This document shows positions 1-9,954 of a DNA stretch of 64,000 bases, in pieces. Positions within the stretch are counted from its first letter, which is position 1. Each line of letters opens with the position of its first letter. The position numbers were made by a program, and so were the translations under genes. This stretch comes from Prinsepia uniflora (Eukaryota; Streptophyta; Magnoliopsida; Rosales; Rosaceae), in contig CM064873.1 of the NCBI GenBank assembly GCA_032719365.1, positions 196,001 through 260,000 of the forward strand, in the 5' to 3' direction. The notes under the pieces were generated by a model that was not told the origin of the DNA, ran no database searches, and was given only the letters and a program-made list of their open reading frames with translations.

Positions 1-2187
1 GACTCGTGGAGGTGTCCAGAGGTTGGCGGTGGACGGGAGGAGCTATTGCCTCACGGCTGAGCTCACGACGACGCCTGGAAGCAGGTAAACTTCATACTTT
101 TCTCTTCGTGCTCTGTTTTGCCGTCGAGTTTCAAGTTGAGAGTTGTAGCGTTAGGGGTTGAATCGAGGAGTCTAGTGAAGTCTAGGGGACTCAGTTGAGT
201 CCTAGGTAGCTGCTGGTTGTACTGCCGTGACGGAGGAATGAACGGCGGAGCCCAGACGACGGAGAGTACCCTATGTGCTCTGTTTTATCCATTTTGCTCA
301 GTTTGAAAGTCGTGGATTTTGGGTGAGAGTCGACGGTCTTGGTGAGTTGGGTGAGGTTTAGGACAGTCCTAGGAAGCGTTTTGGGTAGCCACCGTGACGG
401 GGGAAGACTTGGGTGGCCGGAGAAGGAAACAGGGGACTGGTACAGGTTTTGTTCGAGCTCGAGTCGACAGGTTAGGGACAGTGTTGAGGTGTTTGAGTGA
501 GGGAACTGTATTGCTTAGGATTGGACGAAGAGGATGGTGAAGAGAGGGAGGAAAATGGTGCAGGCACGGCGGTGAACCGCTCTCGCCGGTTCAAACAGCA
601 GGCACTGTGTCGAACCCGGTCTACGTGAGGTAGACGGTGACACTGTAGCAGGCGCGTGAGGGCCACGCGCAGCCACTTTGGGCGGCGCGTGGAGGCGCGT
701 GCGGCGGTTCTGGGAGAAACGGTCAACATAGTTTTTGGTCTATGAGTCATGGTGAGTTCAATGGAGTTGGTTTCGGGTCAATCGGAAGTCGTTTGAGTGT
801 AGTTCCGCGAGGGTGATTGTGTAGGGTCCCGGGGTTTTAAGTCTTTGGTCCGGGGATTTTTGAGGGAATTTAGGAGAGTGTTGGTAGACGTATTAGTGAT
901 GTAATTTGGCGGTGTTTGACAGGATCGGGATTTCCCGAGGAAGCCGAGGAACGGGCTGGACGTACGGGACGCGAGTAGGGCTCAGTACTGTGAGTGGACC
1001 CTTTCCTTAAACTCGAGCATGCATAACTGTTTTTATATACGTGTTTTATGGTTTTACTTATAATTCTATGTTTATTGAATATGAAATGATGATGTTATGT
1101 GTTTGCACGTTTTTCGAGAAAAAAACGGTTTTGGCACGGTTTTCGAGAAAATGTTGGTTTTCGGATTTTGATGCCACAATTGGGGATTTCCACCGATAAA
1201 GGTTTTCTAATAATGATATATGGGTTATGAAATGTGATTTGTGACTACATGGGGTTTTGGTATGAAAATGGATATTTTCCGGATTTGGGTTCGGAATGAC
1301 GGTCCTGAACGCCGGAATGGCATCAGACCAGTGATTTCGGATTCGGGTTTGGATGAGGATTTGGTAAATGGTTTTCAAATGGTTTTGGGATTGGATTTGC
1401 TGGATCTGGATATTGGGTTTAAAGACCCGGATATATGTGACGGGGGACCGGCCGGATTGGGTTTAAAGACCCGGATTGAGTTTAAAGACTCGGGAGTTTA
1501 AAGACTCGGATATATATTGATATCCCCCGTAGGCCTTGAGTTTAAAGACTCGGGAGTTTAAAGACTCGGATATGATTAAGGCCTGGATTGAGTTTAAAGA
1601 CTCGGGAGTTTAAAGACTCGGATAGGTCCAGCAGGTTTGATCGAGAAAATGATGATTTGGTGGTTATGGTTTATGATAAAGTTTTCTGATACTCATGTGT
1701 GGTTTCTTATGGTATTTTATAGTGTTTCTGTTTCTTATGATGTTTAAGAATGATTCTTTTATTAATGTGTTTATAACTGTGGTTATGCATGTGGTTTCAA
1801 AACGGAGGGTTTAACTCGGTTTTCTTATAAAATGGTTTTTGAACTTTTGTACTTTCTGGTCCACTCACATTTTCTGTTTTAATTGCCCTCCAGGTTGTGG
1901 AGCTAGCGCGGGGTCTTGACGTCGAGGCAGAGTCTGAGGCATAAAAGTGACGTGAGGGTTCCCAGAGTAGAGTAAAGGCTTCCGTGTGCGTGTAGTTATC
2001 GGTTTTAATTTTCGTTGCATGTTCGTACTGTGTTTTGTAAATGCTACCTTCGGGACTTTGTGTCTAATTACTCCTGCGTTTGACTAGATAGAAGGTGAGT
2101 GAGCTTTACTTGAGTTTTGTGTCGGGGAGTCAGACGGGAGCGGGATTTACCTCGGGTTTCGGGGTGAAACCGGGGTGGGTCCTGACA
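1..2187 (+). repeat. 5' LTR of element A, truncated by the window start
   Basis: This is the 3' 2187 bp of a 3066-bp LTR. It contains a GC-rich block (about 630-705), a GTGAGTGGAC motif at 990-999, an AT-rich stretch, the short GAGTTTAAAGACTCGG array (1415-1621), GTCCACTCAC at 1859-1868 and a polypyrimidine/CAG site at 1891-1893. It ends CCTGACA at 2187, directly before the primer binding site. Confidence 0.93.
1415..1621 (+). repeat. Short-motif array GAGTTTAAAGACTCGG in the LTR of element A
   Basis: Two copies of a GGGTTTAAAGACCCGG-like unit are followed by three pairs of GAGTTTAAAGACTCGG, eight related units in about 200 bp. Each unit has complementary ends (GAGT/ACTC) around a TTTAAA core. 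The array recurs at 6139-6345 in the 3' LTR. Single pairs survive in the LTR fragments at about 6988-7021 and 12647-12675. The function is unknown. Confidence 0.9.
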
Positions 2188-2189
2188 AT

Positions 2190-2201
2190 TGGTATCAGAG
2201 C
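2190..2201 (+). other. Primer binding site of element A (initiator tRNA-Met type)
   Basis: TGGTATCAGAGC lies two bases after the LTR end. It is complementary to the 3' end of plant initiator methionine tRNA, the usual minus-strand primer of plant LTR elements. It is the only priming site seen in this element. Confidence 0.9.
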
Positions 2202-2294
2202 ATAGGTTTGTCGAGTTTGTTAGGTCTGTCGGTTTGTGAGGTTGTGTTTCAGTTGTTTGACTACTTCTATGCCTCTTTCAGTGTGCGGTTGACG

Positions 2295-3398
2295 ATGCCT
2301 CCGAGACGTAGACCCTCTCCACAACCTGAAGAAGTAGCCAGAGAGACGGAGAGTGCTACGATTGAGCGAGCCCAGCGGCTCGGGGCTACTACTTTTAGTG
2401 GCGGGGCTGATCCTGAGGAAGCCCAGAGGTGGATTACTAGACTGGAGCGGATTTTTGCGGTGATGCATTGCCCGCCGGAGGAGCGAGTATTGTTGGCGGC
2501 ATTTTTACTAGATGGTGCGGCGTACGAGTGGTGGTATACCCTCGAGTTGTCCGGTTGGGATGTTCACAGTGTGACCTGGGAGACGTTTAGGGAACGGTTT
2601 CTGGAGCAGTATTATCCTCGTTCTTTCCGGGATGCCAAGGAGGCAGAGTTTTTGCACCTCCAGCAGGGGAATTTGACAGTGGCAGAGTATGAACGGAAGT
2701 TTCAGATGTTGTCTCGGTTTGCTCCTGCCTTTGTGGCCACTGAAGCCGAGAAGTGCCGAAGGTTTGAGTTGGGTTTGCGTGGTGAGATTCGAGCCGTAGT
2801 GACAGCTGGATCTTTTGCTACCCTCCGAGACTTGTCGGATGCTGCGGTGCGAGTTGAGGCTAGTTTGCCGGTGCGACGCCGGGAACCTTCTATTCCTGGA
2901 TCTTCGAGCCAGCGGACACCGAAAAGAGGTAACTTCGGTGGATCGTCCTCGTCGGGCGATGATCGTTTTGGTAGACCTGGTAGTGCCCAGAGTTCAGGAT
3001 TTTGGGGTTATCGAGTACCGCCGACTCCGCAAGCGAGTGCGACGTCGGTAGCATCCACAGGGAGACCGAGTAGTGGACCAGGCTGGAATGTGTGTTTCTA
3101 CTGCGGGGAGCGAGGTCATTTCCGCCGTGAGTGTCCACTGTTGCCACAGGAAGGTGGTGTGGGCAGAGGAGTAGCGGAGTCCGGACAGAGTACAGCATCA
3201 GGGACAGCGGGCACTAGAGGAGGTGGTGGCACAGCCACGAGTAGTTTGAGGGGTCGTGGTAGAGCGTCAGGATCTCAGGCCCGGGTGTTCTCGATGACTC
3301 AGCAGGAGGATCAGGCGATACCAGACGTGGGGACAGGTATTTGCTTTACTCTTGGTTGTCCTGTTGGTTTGGTTGTTGGATCCCAGGGTAGAGTCTAG
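2295..3398 (+). CDS. Gag (capsid-nucleocapsid) protein of element A
   Basis: An open frame of 367 codons starts at ATG 2295 (N-terminus MPPRRR). The frame is open further upstream but only through the LTR junction and primer site, so this ATG is preferred; element C has a matching N-terminus. Gag proteins assemble the cytoplasmic particle in which the RNA is reverse transcribed. Residues about 30-200 resemble the Ty3/gypsy retrotransposon gag domain (RLERIF, then FRERFLEQYYPRSFRDAKE, then LQQGNLTVAEYE). A Ser/Gly/Arg-rich linker follows. A single CCHC zinc knuckle is at C267, C270, H275 and C280. The frame stops about 85 residues later, where autonomous relatives continue into protease and polymerase. 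No frameshift or stop interrupts it, so it could be expressed. It is clearly related to the gag at 28281-29135. Confidence 0.92.
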   Translation: MPPRRRPSPQPEEVARETESATIERAQRLGATTFSGGADPEEAQRWITRLERIFAVMHCPPEERVLLAAFLLDGAAYEWWYTLELSGWDVHSVTWETFRERFLEQYYPRSFRDAKEAEFLHLQQGNLTVAEYERKFQMLSRFAPAFVATEAEKCRRFELGLRGEIRAVVTAGSFATLRDLSDAAVRVEASLPVRRREPSIPGSSSQRTPKRGNFGGSSSSGDDRFGRPGSAQSSGFWGYRVPPTPQASATSVASTGRPSSGPGWNVCFYCGERGHFRRECPLLPQEGGVGRGVAESGQSTASGTAGTRGGGGTATSSLRGRGRASGSQARVFSMTQQEDQAIPDVGTGICFTLGCPVGLVVGSQGRV

Positions 3399-3845
3399 GA
3401 GTTCGCCTAGAGGACTTGGAGTGTGCAGTAAGTTCCGTAGTAGGTTGACGGAAGGTATAGGAAAGGAGTGACTGTGGAAGGAGAGAACCCACAAGCTAGA
3501 GTTTGCCTTTAGGACTTTGTGGAGTAGTCCGACCGTGGCCGGAATGGTACCCGAGGGAGATGGGTGGTCGTATACGAGGATGTACTCTATGACTTCTGTC
3601 GGGTACTGTGACATGAGGTATTTTATAATACCTTTGTTTTCTGTTCATAGGGTTTCCCTTGCGTACACCATGTAGTTGTTACATAACTAGGGTTGGCTGT
3701 GGTAACCGTAGCTGGGGATGGAGTGACATACCCAAGGTGGAGATGATAGACAGGAAACCTAGGAGAGGTTGTTCCTTAGGAGACCCTAGGTGTCGGGGAC
3801 TAGCTGTGGAATTTCGGGGACGAAATTCTTTTTAGGTGGGTAGAT
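3399..3845 (+). other. Post-gag leader and polypurine tract of element A
   Basis: About 450 bp lie between the gag stop and the 3' LTR with no credible coding region. The end carries the motif GGGACGAAATTCTTTTTAGG and a purine-rich stretch (about 3834-3844) directly before the LTR, the expected plus-strand primer. A nearly identical motif precedes the LTRs of elements B and C, supporting common ancestry. The pol genes that would normally sit here are absent. Confidence 0.75.
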
Positions 3846-6800
3846 TGTAACAACCCATCCCGAGAATTGGGATTAGTAGAGTGTTTAAAGTGTGATTAGT
3901 AAGGTTAATCAAGGGTTAGGTGGTCCCGAGGGGTCCGGGAACTTAGAATGACGATTTTGCCCCTGGGTCGGGCAGAAATGTTGACTTTATTTCGGGTGGT
4001 CAAATGGGAGTTGACCAGTGACCAGGACGTAGTTGAGGACGTCACGAATCCGTAGGCAGGTGGCACGCCCGATTCCGACATCCGAGGAGGAAGTTGTGAT
4101 GTTCGGAAGGTTGAGGGCATAACCGTAATTTTGGAAAAAATAGGGGGAAAAGTTGACTTTTTGAATAATCGAGTTTTGGTAGGTTGACCTAGGAGGGTTA
4201 GATAGTTCTTGTCGTCCTGAGTTCGATGACAGGCGGCACGTATTAATCGGACATATGAGGTGTGAGTTACGGGTCTAAAACGGTAAGGGTAAAATCGTAA
4301 TTTGAACTTAAAATGAGGGGTATTTTGGTCTTTTGGTTGTCTGGGGATTTGTGCACAGAGAGGGAAGATAGAGGGTTGAGATTGAGCCACTTGGGAGAGG
4401 AGTTGAGGGATTGGTGACACGTGTAGGAGGTCTGGTTGGTTCTAGTGAGTGCACGGTCCAATTATTTGGGGTGCAACCGTGCCGTGTGTGTTGTTCGACC
4501 CAGACAGAAACAGAGGGAGGAATTGAGAGAAATTGAGAGACGATGGTGAGTGTTAGTGGGTTTTGGTAAGTGAGGAATGATCAGAGGGTGGAAGAGTGAA
4601 CTGGTGAATGTTTGGGGGAGAGAAATCGTGCAAGAACACGGTGGACGGGGCAGTCGGTTTTCAGAGAAAACAGAGAGGACTTGGACGATTGTGGTGGTGG
4701 TGCGGCCGTGTGTTGGTGCAATTGGACTCGTGGAGGTGTCCAGAGGTTGGCGGTGGACGGGAGGAGCTATTGCCTCACGGCTGAGCTCACGACGACGCCT
4801 GGAAGCAGGTAAACTTCATACTTTTCTCTTCGTGCTCTGTTTTGCCGTCGAGTTTCAAGTTGAGAGTTGTAGCGTTAGGGGTTGAATCGAGGAGTCTAGT
4901 GAAGTCTAGGGGACTCAGTTGAGTCCTAGGTAGCTGCTGGTTGTACTGCCGTGACGGAGGAATGAACGGCGGAGCCCAGACGACGGAGAGTACCCTATGT
5001 GCTCTGTTTTATCCATTTTGCTCAGTTTGAAAGTCGTGGATTTTGGGTGAGAGTCGACGGTCTTGGTGAGTTGGGTGAGGTTTAGGACAGTCCTAGGAAG
5101 CGTTTTGGGTAGCCACCGTGACGGGGGAAGACTTGGGTGGCCGGAGAAGGAAACAGGGGACTGGTACAGGTTTTGTTCGAGCTCGAGTCGACAGGTTAGG
5201 GACAGTGTTGAGGTGTTTGAGTGAGGGAACTGTATTGCTTAGGATTGGACGAAGAGGATGGTGAAGAGAGGGAGGAAAATGGTGCAGGCACGGCGGTGAA
5301 CCGCTCTCGCCGGTTCAAACAGCAGGCACTGTGTCGAACCCGGTCTACGTGAGGTAGACGGTGACACTGTAGCAGGCGCGTGAGGGCCACGCGCAGCCAC
5401 TTTGGGCGGCGCGTGGAGGCGCGTGCGGCGGTTCTGGGAGAAACGGTCAACATAGTTTTTGGTCTATGAGTCATGGTGAGTTCAATGGAGTTGGTTTCGG
5501 GTCAATCGGAAGTCGTTTGAGTGTAGTTCCGCGAGGGTGATTGTGTAGGGTCCCGGGGTTTTAAGTCTTTGGTCCGGGGATTTTTGAGGGAATTTAGGAG
5601 AGTGTTGGTAGACGTATTAGTGATGTAATTTGGCGGTGTTTGACAGGATCGGGATTTCCCGAGGAAGCCGAGGAACGGGCTGGACGTACGGGACGCGAGT
5701 AGGGCTCAGTACTGTGAGTGGACCCTTTCCTTAAACTCGAGCATGCATAACTGTTTTTATATACGTGTTTTATGGTTTTACTTATAATTCTATGTTTATT
5801 GAATATGAAATGATGATGTTATGTGTTTGCACGTTTTTCGAGAAAAAAACGGTTTTGGCACGGTTTTCGAGAAAATGTTGGTTTTCGGATTTTGATGCCA
5901 CAATTGGGGATTTCCACCGATAAAGGTTTTCTAATAATGATATATGGGTTATGAAATGTGATTTGTGACTACATGGGGTTTTGGTATGAAAATGGATATT
6001 TTCCGGATTTGGGTTCGGAATGACGGTCCTGAACGCCGGAATGGCATCAGACCAGTGATTTCGGATTCGGGTTTGGATGAGGATTTGGTAAATGGTTTTC
6101 AAATGGTTTTGGGATTGGATTTGCTGGATCTGGATATTGGGTTTAAAGACCCGGATATATGTGACGGGGGACCGGCCGGATTGGGTTTAAAGACCCGGAT
6201 TGAGTTTAAAGACTCGGGAGTTTAAAGACTCGGATATATATTGATATCCCCCGTAGGCCTTGAGTTTAAAGACTCGGGAGTTTAAAGACTCGGATATGAT
6301 TAAGGCCTGGATTGAGTTTAAAGACTCGGGAGTTTAAAGACTCGGATAGGTCCAGCAGGTTTGATCGAGAAAATGATGATTTGGTGGTTATGGTTTATGA
6401 TAAAGTTTTCTGATACTCATGTGTGGTTTCTTATGGTATTTTATAGTGTTTCTGTTTCTTATGATGTTTAAGAATGATTCTTTTATTAATGTGTTTATAA
6501 CTGTGGTTATGCATGTGGTTTCAAAACGGAGGGTTTAACTCGGTTTTCTTATAAAATGGTTTTTGAACTTTTGTACTTTCTGGTCCACTCACATTTTCTG
6601 TTTTAATTGCCCTCCAGGTTGTGGAGCTAGCGCGGGGTCTTGACGTCGAGGCAGAGTCTGAGGCATAAAAGTGACGTGAGGGTTCCCAGAGTAGAGTAAA
6701 GGCTTCCGTGTGCGTGTAGTTATCGGTTTTAATTTTCGTTGCATGTTCGTACTGTGTTTTGTAAATGCTACCTTCGGGACTTTGTGTCTAATTACTCCTG

Positions 6801-6911
6801 CGTTTGACTAGATAGAAGGTGAGTGAGCTTTACTTGAGTTTTGTGTCGGGGAGTCAGACGGGAGCGGGATTTACCTCGGGTTTCGGGGTGAAACCGGGGT
6901 GGGTCCTGACA
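3846..6911 (+). repeat. 3' LTR of element A (complete, 3066 bp)
   Basis: It starts TGTAACAACCCATCCC and ends GGGTGGGTCCTGACA. The two ends are inverted relatives of each other beyond the usual TG/CA. The first few hundred bases contain two diverged copies of a module beginning GTTGACTTT (about 3978-4110 and 4153-4270). The rest duplicates 1-2187. The short antisense open frames in it lie in GC-rich non-coding sequence, and I see no sign that they are genes. Confidence 0.92.
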
Positions 6912-7586
6912 CGGGAGCAGGGCACGCCCCCTTGTGGTCCCTGTGGGATCGGGGCGGGTCCTGTCACGGATATTATTGAGGCCTGGATTGAGTTTAAAGA
7001 CTCGGGAGTTTAAAGACTCGGATAGGTCCAGCAGGTTTGATCGGAAAATGATGATTTGATATCCAGGGTTATGATACGGTTTTATGGTTCATATGCTATG
7101 GTTTCTATAACTGTTTTATAGTGTTTCTGTTTCTTATGATGTGATTTACGGTAATTTGGTTTATAACTATTTCCTAAAATAGGTTATACATGTGGTTTTC
7201 AAAACGGAGGGTAAAACTCGGTTTGCTGATAAATGGTTTTAGAACTTTTCTTTTATTATGGTCCACTCACACCTTCTGTTTTAACTTGCCCTCCAGGTTG
7301 TGGAGCTAGCGTGGGGTTTGACGTCGAGGCAGTGTCCGAGGCATAGAAGTGACGTGAGGGATCCCGGAGTAGTTAGAGTCTTTCCGCGTGCGTGTAATTA
7401 TTGTCGGATTTTATTTTCTTGGTTTTCGTACTATGCTCTGTAAACTTTAACTTCGGGACAATTTGGGTTAATTACTCCTGCGTCTGACTGGGTTTGAGTG
7501 AGTTTTACTTTGGTGTTGTGTCGGGGAGTCAGACGGGAGCAGGATTTACCTCGGGTTTCGGGGTAAAACCGGGGTGGGTCCTGACA
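6912..7586 (+). repeat. Fragments of related LTRs (3' parts)
   Basis: A short piece ending GGGGCGGGTCCTGTCA (to about 6966) is followed by a diverged copy of the 3' part of the element A LTR. That copy has the GAGTTTAAAGACTCGG pair, the GGTCCACTCACA and CCCTCCAG motifs, and a terminal GGGTGGGTCCTGACA at 7586. No primer site or gag follows, so these are remnants. Confidence 0.75.
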
Positions 7587-8209
7587 GTCTGGGACGCTAA
7601 GCATCTGGGATGCTGGTGATGGTAATGGTAAATATGGATTAATGAATCTATGAAATGGCTTTTAGGTTGGATTTGTGTTATGTGGTAAAAATGGATTATT
7701 GGTTATGAAATGGTATTTCGGGTCGGGGACCCTAAATGGTTTTGGATTTATGGAATTATGTTTATGGCTTTGGGCGGTGGCCCACATGGTTTTAATATGT
7801 CTGGTAGTGGTATTCCACAGTTTTGGGCTGAGTTCCCACACTTGGTTTTAAGTTAACGGTTTTTGGGCTAAGGACCTAATGGCTTGGTTGAACAAACGTT
7901 TTGGTTACTGGTTTTCGTGGCATGCATACGCTTTTATTGGAGGGCATAAATGTCTTATAAATGTGTTTAATGAACTTAATGATTTTCGTCCACTCACAGA
8001 TTTTATTGGTTTTAATGCCCTTCAGGTTGATACGGATGCGACTGCAGTAGAGACTGGGACATTGCACGCCTCCTCCATCGATCCTTGCGCACTCTAGAAG
8101 CCCCGTTTGGGTAGTAACTTTTGGTTATCCCTTGTCTGACACCCCCTGTTGGACGGGAGCAGGGCACATTCCACGGTAATCCCGAGGGGGATTGGGATGG
8201 GTCCTGTCA
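7587..8209 (+). repeat. 3' fragment of another related LTR
   Basis: The sequence resembles 11580-12254 (shared GGGACGCTAAGCATCTGGGA-type text, GTCCACTCACAG, TGCCCTTCAGGTTGAT). It ends GGGATGGGTCCTGTCA at 8209. Short open frames here are fortuitous. It is an older, independent LTR remnant. Confidence 0.7.
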
Positions 8210-9954
8210 ATCATAATGAAAACCATAGAACAAGTAATTAAAAGTAGTTATGCATGCTCAAGTTAAGAGAAAGGGTCCACTCACAGTACCGAGCCCTCAA
8301 TCACGTCCCGAACGTCTCGTACGTTCCTCAGCTTCCTCGGGAAATCCTGATCCTGTCAACAATCACCGAAGTACGTTACTAACACATCTACGAAGGTCCA
8401 CCCAATTTTCCCCAAAAATCTCCGGATCCTAAACGTAACGAACCGGAACCCTAAACCTTCACCTTCGCAGTACTAACCTCAAACGAAGTCCGAACACCCC
8501 GAAACCAATTCCATTAGACTCATCACAACATCTAAACCAAAAACCATGTTGACCGTTTCCCCAAAAGCCGCCGTACGCGCCCCCACGCGCCGCCCAAAGT
8601 AGCTGTGTGTGGGCCTCACGTGCCTGCTACAGTGTCATCGTCTACCTCGAGTCGACCGGTTCGATTGTACTGAACCGGCGTTCCCGGTTCTCCGCCGTCC
8701 CGTTTCCGTTTCCTCTCCTTTCTTCACCATCCTCACCGTCCAGTCCTAAGCAATCCAGTCCCCTCACTCAAACACCTCGACACAGCCCCTATGTCGTCGA
8801 CTCAAGCTCAAACAAAACCCGAACCAGTCCCCTGTTTTCCCCTCCGGCTAACCAGGTCTTCCCCCGTCACGGTGGCTATCTTAAACTCTTCCTAGGACCT
8901 TCCTAAGTCTCACCCAACTCACCAAAACCGTTGACTCACACCCAAAACCGACGACTCGCCGTTTGAAACTCACGGCCGAAACAAAGTAAATCACGGGGAG
9001 AAGAAATTACATGTCGTCGACCGCCGCACTCCTTGGAGGTCACAGAGTCCTCCCCAGCTTACCTTCGAGTTCAATTGAACCGTACACGGCCACACCACCA
9101 CCACGAGCTCTCACCTCCTCTCTGTTTTTCCTGGTTTTCCCGTGAACTCCCACTTCACACACACAACCACTGCACTTCCCAACCTTCTCCCTAGCTCTCT
9201 TTCACCCTCTAGTCACTCCTCACTCACCAGAACACACCAACACTCACCAACACCTCTCAATTTTCTCTCGAGCTTCCTCTCTGTTTTCTCTTCTTCGAAC
9301 TCTCACACACGGGTATACACGATCACAATGCCCAAATAATTGGACCGTGTTCCCTAAAACCCTCTAGCCCTCTTACACGTGTCACAATCCTAAAACCCCT
9401 CTCACAAGTGGCTCAATCTCAGCCATCCATTTGTTCCTCTCTGTTGTACAAATCCCCAGACAACCAAAAGACCAAAATACCCTTCCTTTTAAGTCAAAAT
9501 TACCATTTTGCCACTACCTTCCTAGACCCGTAACTTGCCCGTCCTAAGTCCGATGAATACGTGCCACCTGTCGTTAAACTCAGGATGACAAGATCTACCT
9601 AACTATCCTAGGTCAACGTATCAAAACCCGATCGTACGAAAATTCAACTTTTCCCCCTATTTTAACCAAATTACGAAAGCGCCATCAACCTTCCGAACAT
9701 CATAACTTCCTCTTAGAATGTCGGAATCGGGCGTGCCACCTGTCTACGGATTCGTGACGTCCTAAACTACGTCACGGTCATTGGTCAAAGTCCATTTGAC
9801 CTCCCGAACTAAAAGTCAACATTTTGCCCAACCTATGGGGCAAAATCCTCATTCTACGCTAACGACCCTATCGAGACCAACTAACCACCGATTAAGCTCA
9901 CTAATCCTTCACTAATCACCGTCTTAACCCTAATTCCCGGGACGGGTCGTTACA
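8210..9954 (-). repeat. 5' part of a related LTR in inverted orientation
   Basis: Read on the minus strand from 9954, this begins TGTAACGACCCGTCCCGGGA and runs through the duplicated GTTGACTTT-type modules, a GC-rich block (about 8575-8640) and the GTGAGTGGACCCTTTC motif (about 8275). It matches roughly LTR positions 1 to 1900 of element A and stops in the AT-rich middle. The 3' part of the LTR, primer site and gag are missing. Its junction with the plus-oriented fragment at 8209/8210 marks a rearrangement or nested truncation. Confidence 0.78.

Larger units (their letters stand above)
1..6911 (+). mobile_element. Element A: gag-only long-LTR retrotransposon (TR-GAG type), left end outside the window
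   Basis: Positions 1-2187 recur at 4725-6911 (offset 4724), and I saw no difference while reading them in parallel. The two blocks are the LTRs. The right LTR is complete (3846-6911, starts TGTAACAACCC, ends GGGTCCTGACA). The left one enters the window at about LTR nucleotide 880. The interior (2188-3845, 1658 bp) has a primer binding site, one gag gene and a purine-rich tract, and no protease, reverse transcriptase, RNase H or integrase coding. A long-LTR, GAG-only layout matches the class described as TR-GAG, non-autonomous and presumably mobilised by a Ty3/gypsy relative. Apparently identical LTRs imply a recent insertion. The 5' target duplication cannot be checked because the left end is missing. 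Confidence 0.88.

Noticed and set aside
472..750. Antisense 92-residue frame in both LTRs of element A, partly recalled at 8607-8906
   Set aside because: It lies in the GC-rich promoter half of the LTR and is identical in the two LTRs only because they are recent copies. The inverted fragment diverges with no coding-like pattern.
2175..2294. N-terminal extension of the element A gag frame
   Set aside because: The first codons run through the LTR end and primer site and begin with GTG. ATG 2295 matches the start seen in element C.
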